Source: Pyrus communis
Taxonomy: Eukaryota > Streptophyta > Magnoliopsida > Rosales > Rosaceae
Length of the DNA stretch: 64,000 nt
Direction of reading: 5' to 3'
NCBI RefSeq assembly: GCF_963583255.1
Contig: NC_084806.1
Span: 11,682,817-11,746,816, forward strand
The first letter of the stretch is position 1, and the number at the start of each line of letters is the position of its first letter. Positions 1 through 11,555 of this stretch are shown here, piece after piece. The notes under the pieces were generated by a model. The model saw only the letters and a list, made by a program, of their open reading frames with translations. It searched no databases and was not told the DNA's origin. Both the position numbers and the translations under genes were made by a program.

Positions 1-932
1 ATATCCACCATCTTGAGTTGGTGGTGGACTTGGGATATAGCCTTGTGATGAATCATCATCTTGAAATTTACTCATTGTGGCATACCTTCACAAAATTTCC
101 TTTTGCTTATCACGTAAGAACTTCTTCCTCTCTAGAGTGTATTTGCTAAGGTCCACCATCATGAAATTACATTCGAACCTTTCTTGTTCCCTATCCCTTT
201 CGTGCATAATGGCAAAACGCATTCGGGCCGCTTCTTCCTCCTGAGAGCTATGACTTTTGGTTAATCTTGCAAATCCGGTAGCAATTTGTGCACTAATCGG
301 ATCTTAGAACTTCCATTTTCTCTTTGCTTTCTTTTGCTTATCTCTTCCCGGGGGCCTTGCAAAAGAACAAGCTGGGGTCATTTCATCGACATCTTCATTG
401 ACATCATTTATCTGTGCGGCTTCACTATGAAACAATATTCCCCATTGTTGGTCCGCATCAGTTCCCCACCTCGGACAATCCTTGAGGACATTCCAAGCAT
501 GATGCAACTTAAAAGCTTGGTTTTTAGGTGTAGTTCTTGTCTTGTAAGTTGACATTGCTTTGTCACCCTATGCAAGAAATACATAAAAACAATTAGTTGC
601 ATAATAATATTATGTACATGACAAATAAAATATCAACAAAGAAACTCAAAATTTCTGCCTTCCACTAGCCATGTCAACCACGGCTCTCTCCAAGCTTCCC
701 TTCCATAAAGTGCACATTTTGTTGATAACCTTCTATCGATCATAAACACCACCACCTTCCCTTCGGCCGGCGTTGGAGTTTCATGGAACTTATCAACGAT
801 TTTATACCACAAAATCTTTTTATTTTGATTTGTGCCAACGGCACCATCTTCGCTAATAGAAACTCATGCCAAGCATAAAGTAATATCTTCCTCAAAGGTC
901 CAATTAGAATCTCTAATATGCTCTTTTACCAT
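1..932 (-). pseudogene. PIF/Harbinger accessory (Myb/SANT-like, NAM-associated C-terminus) gene remnant
   Basis: Read leftwards from an ATG at 932, the translation begins with a Myb/SANT (trihelix-like) segment: NWTFEEDITLCLAWVSIS, then SEDGAVGTNQNKKILWYKI. A stretch near 668-569 looks like an intron, with acceptor TTGCATAG at about 570. From about 568 the protein continues with the plant NAM-associated C-terminal domain (FKLHHAWNVLKDCPRW, then ARPPGRDKQKKAKRK). It reaches a stop at about 304, and recognisable sequence continues past it (DPISAQIATGFARLTK, then YIPSPPPTQDGG at the window edge). Proteins of this kind are the DNA-binding partner encoded beside the DDE transposase in PIF/Harbinger elements. 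The in-frame stops show decay. The transposase would lie left of the window. The family assignment is good; exon limits are approximate. Confidence 0.7.
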
Positions 933-1536
933 CTTGAAAAATTTGGAAATGGGAAGAAGTGGTAGAAAGAAAAATTGGAAGAATTGTAGGAGAAAAGTGA
1001 GTTTTGTGTGGATGTTTGAACAAATACATAGGTATTTATTGAGTTTTTGGGTGAATTTTGAGTTAAATAAATTCTTTTAATTATTTTAACCGTTGAATTT
1101 AAATTTGGGCCGTTAAATATTTTTTTTTACCGTTAAATTTGATTATATTCAATCTCAGTCGTTTGATTCAATAAATATATAAATATAAAACAAAAAAAAA
1201 ATTTGAATGTAGGCCGTTGGATCAACCAACAACCTGTTGATTGCAGCTATTAGCTCGGCTGGTGCATGTGGCCGACATGCCCACATGGGTGAGGCCATGC
1301 TGGTCTGAAGCTATCTGAAGCTGCGCATGTCACTCGTGTGGGTTGTGGACATTTGGCACTCAAGCGCCCGATTTCAGTCACACTGGTGGGCCCACACCAA
1401 TTTTTGGGCTAAACTTGGGCCTGTATTTGACTTTGTTTTAGGTCCAATTTTTCACTTTGGGTTGGAATGGATTTGGGGGGAGGGGGAAATAGAAGGGGAA
1501 AAATAAGTTTTAGCACTTAGGTTGGAGTTGGCCTAA
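933..1536. mobile_element. Right end of a PIF/Harbinger element with terminal inverted repeat
   Basis: This is the promoter side of the decayed accessory gene. It is AT-rich with repeated 'ccgttgaattt' and 'gccgttaaat' phrases, then a GC-richer part. The probable terminus is GGTTGGAGTTGGCC at 1520-1533, followed by TAA at 1534-1536. Read on the minus strand this is TTA then GGCCAACTCCAACC, which fits the TTA/TAA target duplication of the superfamily. The partner end is outside the window, so the TIR pair cannot be confirmed. Confidence 0.5.
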
Positions 1537-1712
1537 GAGGTAGGAGATTGAGTTAAGCCTTACAATAGATTAGAAATAATGGGGTTCAAATTTACCTTTA
1601 GCGAGAATCAAACCTAAAATTTCTCACTTACAAATGAAGAGGAATACCAGTAAACCGTAGTACTAAGTGACATAATATCATCTTTATCAAAACATAAATA
1701 AATAAAAAAAGG

Positions 1713-1863
1713 GAGTTTTAACGAAAAGCCCACGGTACTGTTCATTTTAACGAAAAACCACATTTTTACACTAAAAAGTCAATCATGGTACTATTTACTT
1801 TATCCTTTATTTTGTTCTTATTATTAAAACTCAAAGTTTTCGAGCATTTTTCATTTGTTTTCC
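1713..1863 (+). repeat. MITE family A, copy 1
   Basis: A ~150 bp unit running from 'gagttttaacgaaaagccc' to 'ttcatttgttttcct'. It shares its order of blocks with the copies at 3048, 5705 and 36249: gttttaacgaaaa, cacggtactgttca, acatttttacactaaaaag, tcaatcatggtacta, tttattttgt, ttaaaactcaaagtttt. Ends resemble each other as TTTTCGTTAAAA / TTTTAACGAAAA. It has no coding capacity. I recognise this unit as abundant in apple, which is the main clue to the organism. Confidence 0.75.
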
Positions 1864-3015
1864 TATAAAAATAAAGAGAGGCTCATTGATATCTGTTGTA
1901 GTGTAGCAAAGTAATTAGAATTGGATGAGTGGGAAATAAAGGCATCAGATATGTAGTTGAGAAAATTACAATGGGGAAGGTGGCCACTGTTTTTTTCCCC
2001 CCGAAATAGGAACTGCCTATATTAATATCCAAAGATTTATGATTGAAATTAACACAAAACTGGTCCTACTCCTGACAAAGGTTCCCACAGCTTATCCCCC
2101 AACTCCAATTCTGATTGGATGTGATAATATTGTAGGCTTATCTTTGGGTGGAAAAGTAATAAGGCCTACATACATGCTGTTCTTGTCATTGCGACGAACA
2201 AAAGGTTCAATTTTATCTGCAGACAATTTTCAGTGCATGGATATTTACACTGCTGACTGTCACGTCACCGTTCAAATTTGGTCCACCGTTGCAATCACGT
2301 AAACGAAATAAACAACAATTTTATGTTTCAGAAGGGAAAATAAAATGAAGAGGATGAGGAAGGTGAAGGTGAAAGATAACAGATAGTCTTTTAACTGTCG
2401 TTGCTGTGCTTTAATTGGATTCACAGTAACCCTATCCAAGGAAATTTACAAAGTAATAGAGTGATTTGGATGTCTTCTTTTGTGTCAACACAACTCTATC
2501 TACAAGGAAGCTCATTTGGTATAGTTTAAAGAAAATGAAGATATTAGATTGTTAAAGAGAAGTCAAGTTAGCTAGAGCAATGCGCTCTTTTATTTACGTT
2601 CGAGTTTTAATCTTTTTTCATGTAGTTTAGATTTAGGGCATGTTTACTTAACAGTTAACAGTAATGATACAATGAGGGAAAATAAGAACTCAAAAATAGA
2701 GGAAGAATTAAAGAAAAGGAATTTGGATCGAACAGCCCCCATAGTTGTTTTGAATTTTTATTTTCTGGGTTTTTTATTACAGATTTCGAAATGAAATTAT
2801 TCTCATACTTATAATTTAGAAAACGCATGGACTAAAAAATTAAAATAATTTCAAAATCTATTTCATGTAAGTAAACATACCCTTGGTGTAGAATACCACT
2901 TGTATATGAATAAATATACAATTTTGCATGATCATACATCGAGCCTTATGCACAAGCGTTCCATGTACGTACGTAAGAGAAAACATTTATAAAAAAATAT
3001 AAAAAAAAGAGCACT

Positions 3016-3047
<32 letters not shown>
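1864..3047. other. AT-rich intergenic sequence, no gene recognised
   Basis: Short open frames, the longest an 87-codon one at 2039-2302, match no protein family that I recognise and have no splice or promoter context. The stretch ends in a ~37-base poly-T run (about 3010-3046), directly before MITE copy 2. Confidence 0.5.
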
Positions 3048-3049
<2 letters not shown>

Positions 3050-3201
3050 GAAAACTAATGAAAAGGGTTAGAAAACTTTGAGTTTTAACGATAAAAACAA
3101 AATAAATGATAAAGTGAATAGTACCATGATTGACTATTTAGTGTAAAAATGTGGTTTTTCATTAAAGTGAACAGTATCAGGAGTTTTTCGTTAAAATTTC
3201 C
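3048..3201 (-). repeat. MITE family A, copy 2 (inverted)
   Basis: The same unit as at 1713 in reverse orientation, from 'aggaaaactaatgaaaa' to 'gtttttcgttaaaatttcct'. The central block 'tagtgtaaaaatgtggttttt' is the complement of copy 1. It lies just after the poly-T tract. Confidence 0.75.
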
Positions 3202-3272
3202 TGTTTTTAAACCTTTCCGAGAACTTAAAGAAACAACTCCTTACTCTTTTTAAGCATGAGCTGATGAAGACA

Positions 3273-4167
3273 TTTGAAAACTGAATATTTATCAATAATA
3301 ACCAAAATTTGACACCTTATTTCATAAATGTCACATTTTATAAAAAAAAAATTCAAATATAGCAAAAAACTCATGTGGATAGACCTAAATACCCTCAAAA
3401 TCCCAAAGCTCATTTACACAGAAAAGCCAAAGCACTTGAATAGATCTCTTCTACATGTTGTTCAAAGTGCAAAACCGCGAGGACAGTTGGTAAACGTTGT
3501 GGAGCAATTGCAGGTATTGTCCAATTGTCGACTAATTGAGTACCAACTTGAAAATTTATTGCTCATGTCTAAAACTCAATCGTTACGGTTGATACAATAT
3601 CGTCACGACAAAATATTATTTATACAATCATTTTAGCAGACATGGTATTAGTTGAGGATTCTAACTCATTTAAACCAAATTTCAATCCGACTATGCTTAT
3701 GAATTTTGCTTAAATTTGTTGGATGACAGTGATTTAAAACCATAACAGTTTTCACAAAAGGATCATTCCAATTAAATTGGTGCTTCTCTTCCCCGCAAAT
3801 CTAATTAATCTATAACCCCTATTAGCAAGTTCAAAATTGTACCGGATCTCACAAACCAATCAAAACTAAACACTGGACTGAGGGTGTGCGAAAATGCTGC
3901 TCTCAACAATGGGGCTAAAAATATTAATCCATGTGCAAAAAGTTTTAAATTTTTAAACATGAAAATGAGTGGGAAGTTCAGCAATGCTCGTATATATAGT
4001 TGTGGGGTGAGAGTTTTGCCACTAATTTTTATTTGGTTTTAATTTTGAAGGTATTTAGGTCTATTTAAGTAAGTTTTATGTCATATTTGAAAGATTTTAT
4101 AAAATATGACATTTTATGAAATTAGGTGATAAATTTTGGTTATTATTGATAAAAATTCTTGAAAACT
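3273..4167. mobile_element. Non-autonomous DNA transposon with ~125 bp inverted repeats
   Basis: The left arm (3273-3401, starting ttgaaaactgaatatttatc) is nearly the reverse complement of the right arm (4041-4166, ending gataaaaattcttgaaaac). Shared blocks include atcaataataaccaaaattt, a 'gacac/catttcata' block and 'agacctaaatacc'. The ~640 bp interior has no recognisable transposase, though a 102-codon open frame begins in the left arm at 3328. Long arms suggest a Mutator-type MITE; I see no convincing target duplication. Confidence 0.65.
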
Positions 4168-4250
4168 ATATTAGTTTAATTTATTGTTTCGTTAAATTAA
4201 ATTTATTGTTTCGATAAATTAGTCTTGTCACATTCCTATCAAACTTATAG

Positions 4251-5227
4251 GGGGCGTTTGTTGCGCCGGACTATCTCGGACTGGATTAGCTTCAAAGACT
4301 AAGCTGGACTGGCTTAGACTAGACTAAATTGGATTAACTTAGTGAAGCGTTTGGTGCAGTATTGGACTAAGAAGCTGGATAATAACAAATTCTAATATTA
4401 TATTATTTAATATATAAATTATTAATATTTTATTATGATCTTATCTTTTTCTCCATCTTTTCCTACCATTTCCATCCCACTATTTTCCTCTTCTCTCATC
4501 ATCCCACCCTCTTCCTCTTTTTTTCCTTTTAGACCTCTCAATTCATGTCTCTTTCTCATTCCTGGTCAAACTTCTTATTGATTCCAGTCTCTATTTCTCT
4601 GTCCTCCCTCCCTCTCTAGCTATGCGTTGTTCGAACGGAACCTTATGGCTTCAATTTTCCCGACGAGTTGCAGGTTTCCCGATGTGTTTTCTGGCCAACC
4701 CTCGTTAAATTGGATGAAGTTAGCACCGCCAAAAAATTCATCACCATCCCTGGACCGAGATCTTAGCTTTGAATGCTCGAATCTGTCATGGATTTGAAGA
4801 AGCCCAAACAGGCCGAGACGTCGAGGCCATTTTCCGGACACATTCGACCACATTTTAGCCTCGATTCAAGTAAAATCGTAATCTTGTCACTCCCAGCTTC
4901 AATTTGGTATATTTTATATGAAAGTTGGTTGTGAAATGGATCTGAAAGAGAGTCGGAAAGTTAATGATTGATCTAGGTGACTGGAGATGACGAGGAGTAT
5001 GTCGGAAGTGGTCATTGAGCATGACGAGGACGAGAAAGAGAGGATAGTCTTAGCTAGTCCCATGGTTATTGGGGGGTCTCGCTAAGACCTCTTAGTGAAG
5101 GGTTTTGTCCATGCTAGTCCTCTTTAGTCTCATTAATGTTAGTCCCAACATGGAACAAACACAGTATTGGACTAATAGCTAGTCCAGTCCAATCCAGTCC
5201 AACTTAGTGAGGGCAAACAAACGCCCC
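4251..5227. mobile_element. ~980 bp TIR element with GGGGGCGTTTGTT termini
   Basis: The left terminus GGGGGCGTTTGTT (4251) and the right terminus ending AACAAACGCCCCC (about 5227) are inverted. Subterminal 'ggactggatt' and 'ctagtccagtcc' motifs occur in opposite orientation on the two sides. ATA flanks both ends and may be a 3 bp target duplication. The interior is pyrimidine-rich on the plus strand; a 77-codon minus-strand frame at 4620-4853 matches no family I recognise. The superfamily is unresolved. Confidence 0.6.
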
Positions 5228-5704
5228 CATATAGATCAAAAGACTGCAGAGCCGACCCCGAGAGTGTGCGGGGTGTGCAACTGCACAGGCCGAGTCGCAT
5301 TTTTAATAACCTTTTGTGGAAGAAGTACATCTCGATGAAGCGTGGGAATATTGAACAAAGTTGCGTTGAGCAGAGTTATCAAGCGTTGTTTTTTTATTTC
5401 ATTTTTGAGTGGGTTCGAATTCCCCACGCCTTCATCTTTGTTAATTTTGTTTTTGTTTTCCAGTTGTGTTATTAAGGGTCTCGTCTCTCATATTTGGCAT
5501 GCGTGGGGGTGCAAATTATCCTGGTGCCTTTTAGGGGATGAATAATGAGGTAGATTTTTTTGTTCTTCTTTTTAATTATATATTGTTTAATTTCTTATAA
5601 TATACTTTTGTTGGTGCATGTTGTTGACATGATGATATGTTAATAGCAAATTGGACGGAATTTAATAGCATGGGGTAAATTTAGATTTTTAATTTGTTAT
5701 CAAT
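5228..5704. other. Unresolved repeat-derived sequence
   Basis: The phrases 'gagccgaccccgag' and 'aactgcacaggcc' resemble sequence often found beside hAT (TTF-type zinc-finger) remnants, but I can translate no domain with confidence. Overlapping 60-70 codon frames on both strands look like chance. Confidence 0.3.
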
Positions 5705-5855
5705 GAGTTTTAACGAAAAGCCCGCAGTACTATTCATTTTAACAAAAAATCACATTTTTATACTAAAAAGTCAATTCTACTATTCATTTTACCTTTTATT
5801 TTATCTTTATTGTTAAAACTTAAAAATTTTAAATTATTTTCATTAATTTTCTTTT
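5705..5855 (+). repeat. MITE family A, copy 3 (diverged)
   Basis: Same block order as the copy at 1713 (gagttttaacgaaaagccc, acatttttatactaaaaag, ttaaaacttaaa) with more substitutions and an A/T-biased tail. Confidence 0.7.
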
Positions 5856-6211
5856 ATTATAAAGATAACTCAAAATTAATTCAAACTGAATTGTTAGTTC
5901 AGAAATAAAACAATAATTTACTTTACTCTTAATTACTCTAATTTAACGAATCGCGATTCACTAATAAAAAAGCGGACACATTGCCCTAAAAAGTTGGACC
6001 CATTCAAATCTTGCACAGGCTCCTAAAATATTGGACCGGCCCTGATGGACTGCGCTGAAGTAATATCACATGAAGTCTCTTTGGCAAATGAATAATCACA
6101 TGAAAAATCTATGAAAAAAATACTGACATTTTAGCTTCTCAGTTTGTTGTTTCATTGATTTTTTTTAATTGCCTTCTTTTGCTTCGCTCGTCTACTCTTA
6201 ACCGGAGCATT

Positions 6212-6453
6212 ATTGCGATAGGAAGTATTTTTGTTCACCATCTTAATTATAATGTATGTTCATCATACATTTTATCTTCTAATACGTGTTCTTTCAACTA
6301 AATATGGTTAATTTTAATATTAAATGTTCCTTTTCTAATTTTGAAAAAAAAAAAAAACAATGATTAAATGAAAGGATATGTGTCAAATGATGAGGTGTAT
6401 GATGAGCATACACCATAATTTATGATAGTGAGCAACAATGCACTCTATTGCGA
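6212..6453. repeat. Foldback MITE, ~240 bp
   Basis: The left half (gcgataggaagtatttttgtt ... gttcatcatacat) and the reverse complement of the right half (cgcaatagagtgcattgttg ... gctcatcatacac) align over about 95 bp around a short A-rich loop. There is no coding potential. Confidence 0.6.
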
Positions 6454-9400
6454 CCTTCGTCACTCTTTACGTTGACTTTCAAGTTTGTGTATCCACAACT
6501 CTTAACAATTAGTCTTTGTATTTAAAAGCGCATAAAAAATGAAAATTCCCAACTAATCGTCTAATAGCCGTCCCAGAAGAATCTAATAAAAATACAGTAG
6601 AGGAAATTAATCAGGTTTGGTGGGATAAACTGTGGGCTAAACCATGGGCTTTACGGACAGGTCTTTGAGACTTATCCACATTTAATCTTAACGCGTTACC
6701 TTATTAGTATTTTCTTTCTATATTTTTTGGGGCCACAGTTTTATACTCTCTCTTCTTCTCTTCCTACTCTGTGCTGACTGCTGAGTTATATTTTCAAATA
6801 ATTAGTTAGAATGATCAGTTTTTTAAAATTGATGGTAGAAATTGTCAGTTTTTAATAACGACATATTAATCATATATATCAATGGTACAATTATGACATA
6901 ACGACCATGCAACAATAAGACAATGACGATATGATGAAAATGATCACTTCTAAAAGACTAAAACCAAATATCAAAAATTGATTATTTCAGCTAATTGCCC
7001 TATATTTATAGTCTAATAATTTTGATCATTTCAATCGAAACCAATTAAATTAAAAAAAAAAAAAGAAGTGAGAGGGGCTGGAGCAGTGACTTGGTTATTA
7101 TCATTTTATCACTCGAAACATGCAATATTTTTTTACAAACAGAATTGAATATTTCAAAAAATTAACGATAAGATTTGAATACTAAGACTTAACTGTTGAA
7201 AAGAATAAATCATACAATGACACTTTAAGACATTCAATACCGTAAGGCAGTAATCTTCTCATCCCCATAGATGCACATCAACTATACGTTGGACCGCAAA
7301 ACAGACATTCTTCTCATCCCATATATTCACCATGTATCTTCCCAACCAACAACTTCGTAACCAAGTCCCACAAGTTTATTTCACAATAAATCATGTTTTG
7401 CTTAAAATTAAAAAGAAATCCCATTATTTACGTCCTGTTTGGTGTCCATGATTACATTGAATTGAAAAATTCCCTTGATTATGAATGGATGTCATCTTTT
7501 AAACTTTGTCCAAATTGAAAAGATGAATTAGTCATATAAGTTATTAATTCATCGTCTACTTTCAACTTAGACCCAATTTCGGACTTCACACTTATTTCTT
7601 CTTTCTACGTACATTATAACTAGTTAGGTCCAAACTAATCCTAGACACGAAATAAAACCTTAGTCTTTGTATTATATTTTCTTATGTTATCTATATTATT
7701 ATATTTAAATTCCTCTTTCTCTAAGATGGCGCAAAACTCACGTTATATTCTTAAATAAACAACCTAGCAATATGATTATTTTGATTTGTTAGACAGAGGA
7801 GCAGGAGAAGCACTACTTGAAAAGTAAATTATAGATTACAAAAGTTTAATCAACCTCATCAGAATAATAATCCTCATTAACAAGAATAATCTAAACACTA
7901 TTTCATGCCCCATCAGTATAAAATATGTGGGAGTGATATATATTTGCACCATTTTGTATTGAGTACGTTTATTTGGTTGATTAATTATATATTTTATTGA
8001 ACTTGCATGCCAACAGAATTATGAAACTGTACCAGGGGCACCCATGGTTTTTTGGAACTTAGAAGCTTGGACCAGTCTATCGATCCGAAAAAAAATAAAA
8101 TAGAAAGAAGTTTGGACCCGTCTATTTTTAGTTCTTATTCCGAATATATGAGCTGATCATAAGTGGTAGAACAAATAAACCAAGTTGATGATCACCACTC
8201 AGGAAATCTTTTTACAAAAGGAAAACCATAATTTGATATAATATTTGAAAACAACTAGTATGTTAATTGGAGTTGATTATTGTTTTAATACAATATTTGA
8301 TCATATGGGGCCATAGCTACATTCGCTAGAGCGATTGTTTTTCTTCTTCTACACGTGATAGGACGCATATATCAAAAGCTCGATGCGATACTGCTTGTAT
8401 TAGAATAAAATCCTTCAGAATATGACTTCATGATGTAACTTAATATTACAAATTTTGTTGTTGAGAATTGTTACTCCCAACTCTTTTGCTAATGTTTTTC
8501 ATTGCTATTTTTTTTTTCTCTAAAAGACAAGGAAATTAAATTTATGTGAGATTTAAATTGTATGATTGTGCTTTCCCCATCATAAAAGGGAACACATCAT
8601 ACTCCAATGTTTGTGGCCAGCTTCCTCCCCGTGGAAATCGACAATGACTTGCATACATTGAACTTGAAGGGCGAAGCGCATGTCAATTGCCGAGTGCATG
8701 CCAATGAAGGGGAAAAACTCACTCACATGCAACATGGTGTATATCTGTTTTCATCTTTCTCTTCATTTTTCGCATGTAATAACTTTGGTGATTAAAAAAA
8801 AATAGAGAGATAAATCCGGTGATGAAAGATTATCTGGAAGTTTATTTCCAATAAAGAATATTATTACGAGGGTCCAATTGATATATAAATCACATAGAAA
8901 AATTAGAATTTATCATTCAAGTAAAAGAAATAAAAATAAAACCTCATAGAAATGATGAGCAAAGTAGTTAACGGATGAAACCTGTTTAAGAATCTTTGCA
9001 ACCAAAACCTCAAACCTAGGAATAGGAATTGAATACAAAACTTAGGAATAGGAATTGAATACAAAAAGAGAAAAGTGCTTTTGGTGGCCATTCAATTTAA
9101 TGTTGTAACTGTAAGTTTGTAACTAGAAAAGAGAAATGCTAAAATGACTCTTTCAAAGGTATGACTTTCTCAGTCATTTTATGTTTTTCGTACAATATTT
9201 TATAATATTTATACAAAATTTGACGTTAAATTGTAGAGTGACAAAAAGTTGTGGAGCCAAAAATAATTGAAAAAAATATGGAGGCGACATGCGGATTCTA
9301 GGATGAAAAGGATAAATTACCCTCAATGAATACCGGAACTCCTACGTGCGAGCAGTGGACAATCATGACTCAATAAAGGTCAAAAGTGCTCAAAATAGGT

Positions 9401-9529
9401 AATTATTCAAAACCTATTTCATTCATCCTCATCAAATCTTCTCCACAAGGTAACCCCCAAATCATTCATTTCAAATTATATTAATTAGCTAATTAATTGA
9501 TTTATTACCCAATTAATTTATTCATTAGC
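6454..9529. other. 3 kb AT-rich intergenic stretch, no gene recognised
   Basis: I found no open frame with recognisable homology; the 62-codon frames at 8607 (+) and 8903 (-) look like chance. A ~26 bp unit 'cttaggaataggaattgaat' plus 'acaaaa' is present twice in tandem at about 9014-9066. The stretch 9300-9529, together with 11556-11900, may be an older element split by the solo LTR, but I cannot name it. Confidence 0.4.
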
Positions 9530-9534
9530 TAATT

Positions 9535-11550
9535 TGTGACAGCCCGTTCCGGATTTTTGAAACCGTAGGGGTGAAATGACGATTTTGCCCCTAGCATGTT
9601 GGTTTCGTTGTGTGGTTGTTTTGGGTTTTGTTTGGCTGGTTCTGGACCACACACACCTTCCCACATCCCCTCACCCCTTTCCCTGTCCCGTATCCTGTCC
9701 CTTTCTCTCTCTTTCCCATTTCTATCCCCTCATGTACGGACACAACCAAAACCATCCAAACCTTCACAGATCGAGGAAACAAATTACATATTCGTGCTCG
9801 TGAGGTCCGTAGGAGTTCAACCATACCCATTTCAGGTAAGGATACCTTCGTTTTCATGTCGAACTCGGGATACCCCGATTTGGTCACTGTTCATGCACAT
9901 GTTAATTCTTGTGTTTTTGGGAATTTCAAGCTTGTAGAAAGCTTGGTGAGGTCCTTAGGAGGCTCGGGGTGGTTCATTTGAAGGTTTTGGACGTCGGGAT
10001 CGTGAGTTACAAGCTTGGCCGAAGTTGGTGGTGTTTTCCCGGTGAGATTCTGTGGGTTTTAGTGCTTGAAAGTGGTATGGATTTGTTCTTCTTGTTGGAA
10101 GCTTCATTTTGGTACCAATTTTGTGAAATTTGGTTGAAAAACGAAGAAGATACAAGGTTTTAAAGTTTTCCTGGTTTTCCGGCGCCAGCGAAGGCGCCGG
10201 AGCTTCATCGGAGAAGATGACGGAATATTCCGTCAGTTTGGACGGAATATTCCTAACGGCGTTAACGGAATATTCCTGACGGCGTTAACTGACGCCTTTA
10301 GTGTGCCAGGCACGTGCCTGCGCATGGCCGGCGTGTGGGGGTGCGTGCGGCGTCAGAAAAATTTTCTAAAAATATGGGGATGTTCCTGAGGTTGAGTAGA
10401 TCACGTTGGTATATTCATACACCCCATTTGAGCATTGTATGAGAAGTTTTCATGATGTTGGTTATGTGCTTTAAAATTAACGTTTTTACAGTTGTTTCGT
10501 ATATAGATGAGACCTATCCCGAGGACGAGCGCGGTCACTCGAGGCAAGGGGGTTATGACCCTTCTACATACCAGTGAGTGGGCTTTTGGTTTTCCATATA
10601 TACCTATATACTTATGCTTTTCCCAGAAAATGAATTGAACATTTATACGTTTATATGTCATGCATTATGTTTGCCGTTTGTTTATGCATTATTAGTAGCA
10701 TATATATTTGTATGTTGGTGCGGCGGACGCACAGGTAAGTGTCAGGTAAGTTATGGTTATATTCATGTTCAGTAGTGATTCGAGATGCATAGAGAGCTCA
10801 TAACCTGCACCCCCAGTGTTAGTGCTTCCGCCCAGAGTTGGGCATAATCCTTCACGTTATGTTCACCTCCCGCACCACACGCTCATCTTGGATCCAAGTT
10901 AGGTGCACAGTCCTGTCGTACAGACCACTTTAGGTGGTTTCGACTCGTGTGCAGGTATAGTTAGTGAGATGGAGATTTGAGCTCTAGATTCAGCCGTACT
11001 AGTCACGTTAGGTGACTCCGGCTGACATATTACATGGCATTGTTTGGCATTACCTGAGTACTTGCATTTTACATCAAGGCATTTGGCATGGCATATTTCC
11101 GAGCATGATTTATATATATGTATATTATGTTTTCTGGGAAGTATATAGGTTTTACGGCGAGGGGTTAGAACTTTGTTTATAAAAATGGTGTTTGAAAAGC
11201 TTTGTTTTTGCCCACTCACACTTTCTGTTTTGCGCCCCTCCAGGTTCTAGTTGGCTAGCATTTTTGGTGGCTCCCCAGAGGATTTCCTCAGCATATCTGA
11301 CAGATTATCACCAGTGTATGACCACCTTTGGGTGTGTTTTTGTAGTGTTGTTTCTCCCGGATTGCATTAGGTCTTCGTGTTCTGAACTTTATTTTCACAC
11401 TTACGATTGCACATGTATGTTCTTCTTTGTGTAAAGCTGGTTTTATTTATTCGTACTTTTATTATTATTTATTAGCTTCCGCACTGTGCACATAGTTACG
11501 TCACTTTCACATGACGGTCAGCATGCCCTGATCTCGGTCGGGGTGTGTCA
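9535..11550. mobile_element. Solo LTR of a Ty3/gypsy-type retrotransposon (2016 bp)
   Basis: It begins TGTGACAGCCCGTTCC and ends GGTCGGGGTGTGTCA. It is bounded by a perfect 5 bp target duplication, TAATT at 9530-9534 and 11551-11555. There is no primer-binding site, gag or pol inside, so this is the product of recombination between two LTRs. Near 10205-10300 the LTR contains several copies of the motif 'acggaatattcc', partly as inverted pairs. Short open frames on both strands (9591-10163) are not convincing genes. Confidence 0.85.
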
Positions 11551-11555
11551 TAATT

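Noticed and set aside
3010..3046. Poly-T tract as a retroposon tail
   Set aside because: It directly adjoins MITE copy 2, and no LINE or SINE body is recognisable next to it.
9591..10163. Overlapping 75-123 codon frames on both strands in the solo LTR
   Set aside because: They lie in LTR sequence, have no domain and are mutually exclusive; chance frames in a GC-richer part are more likely.
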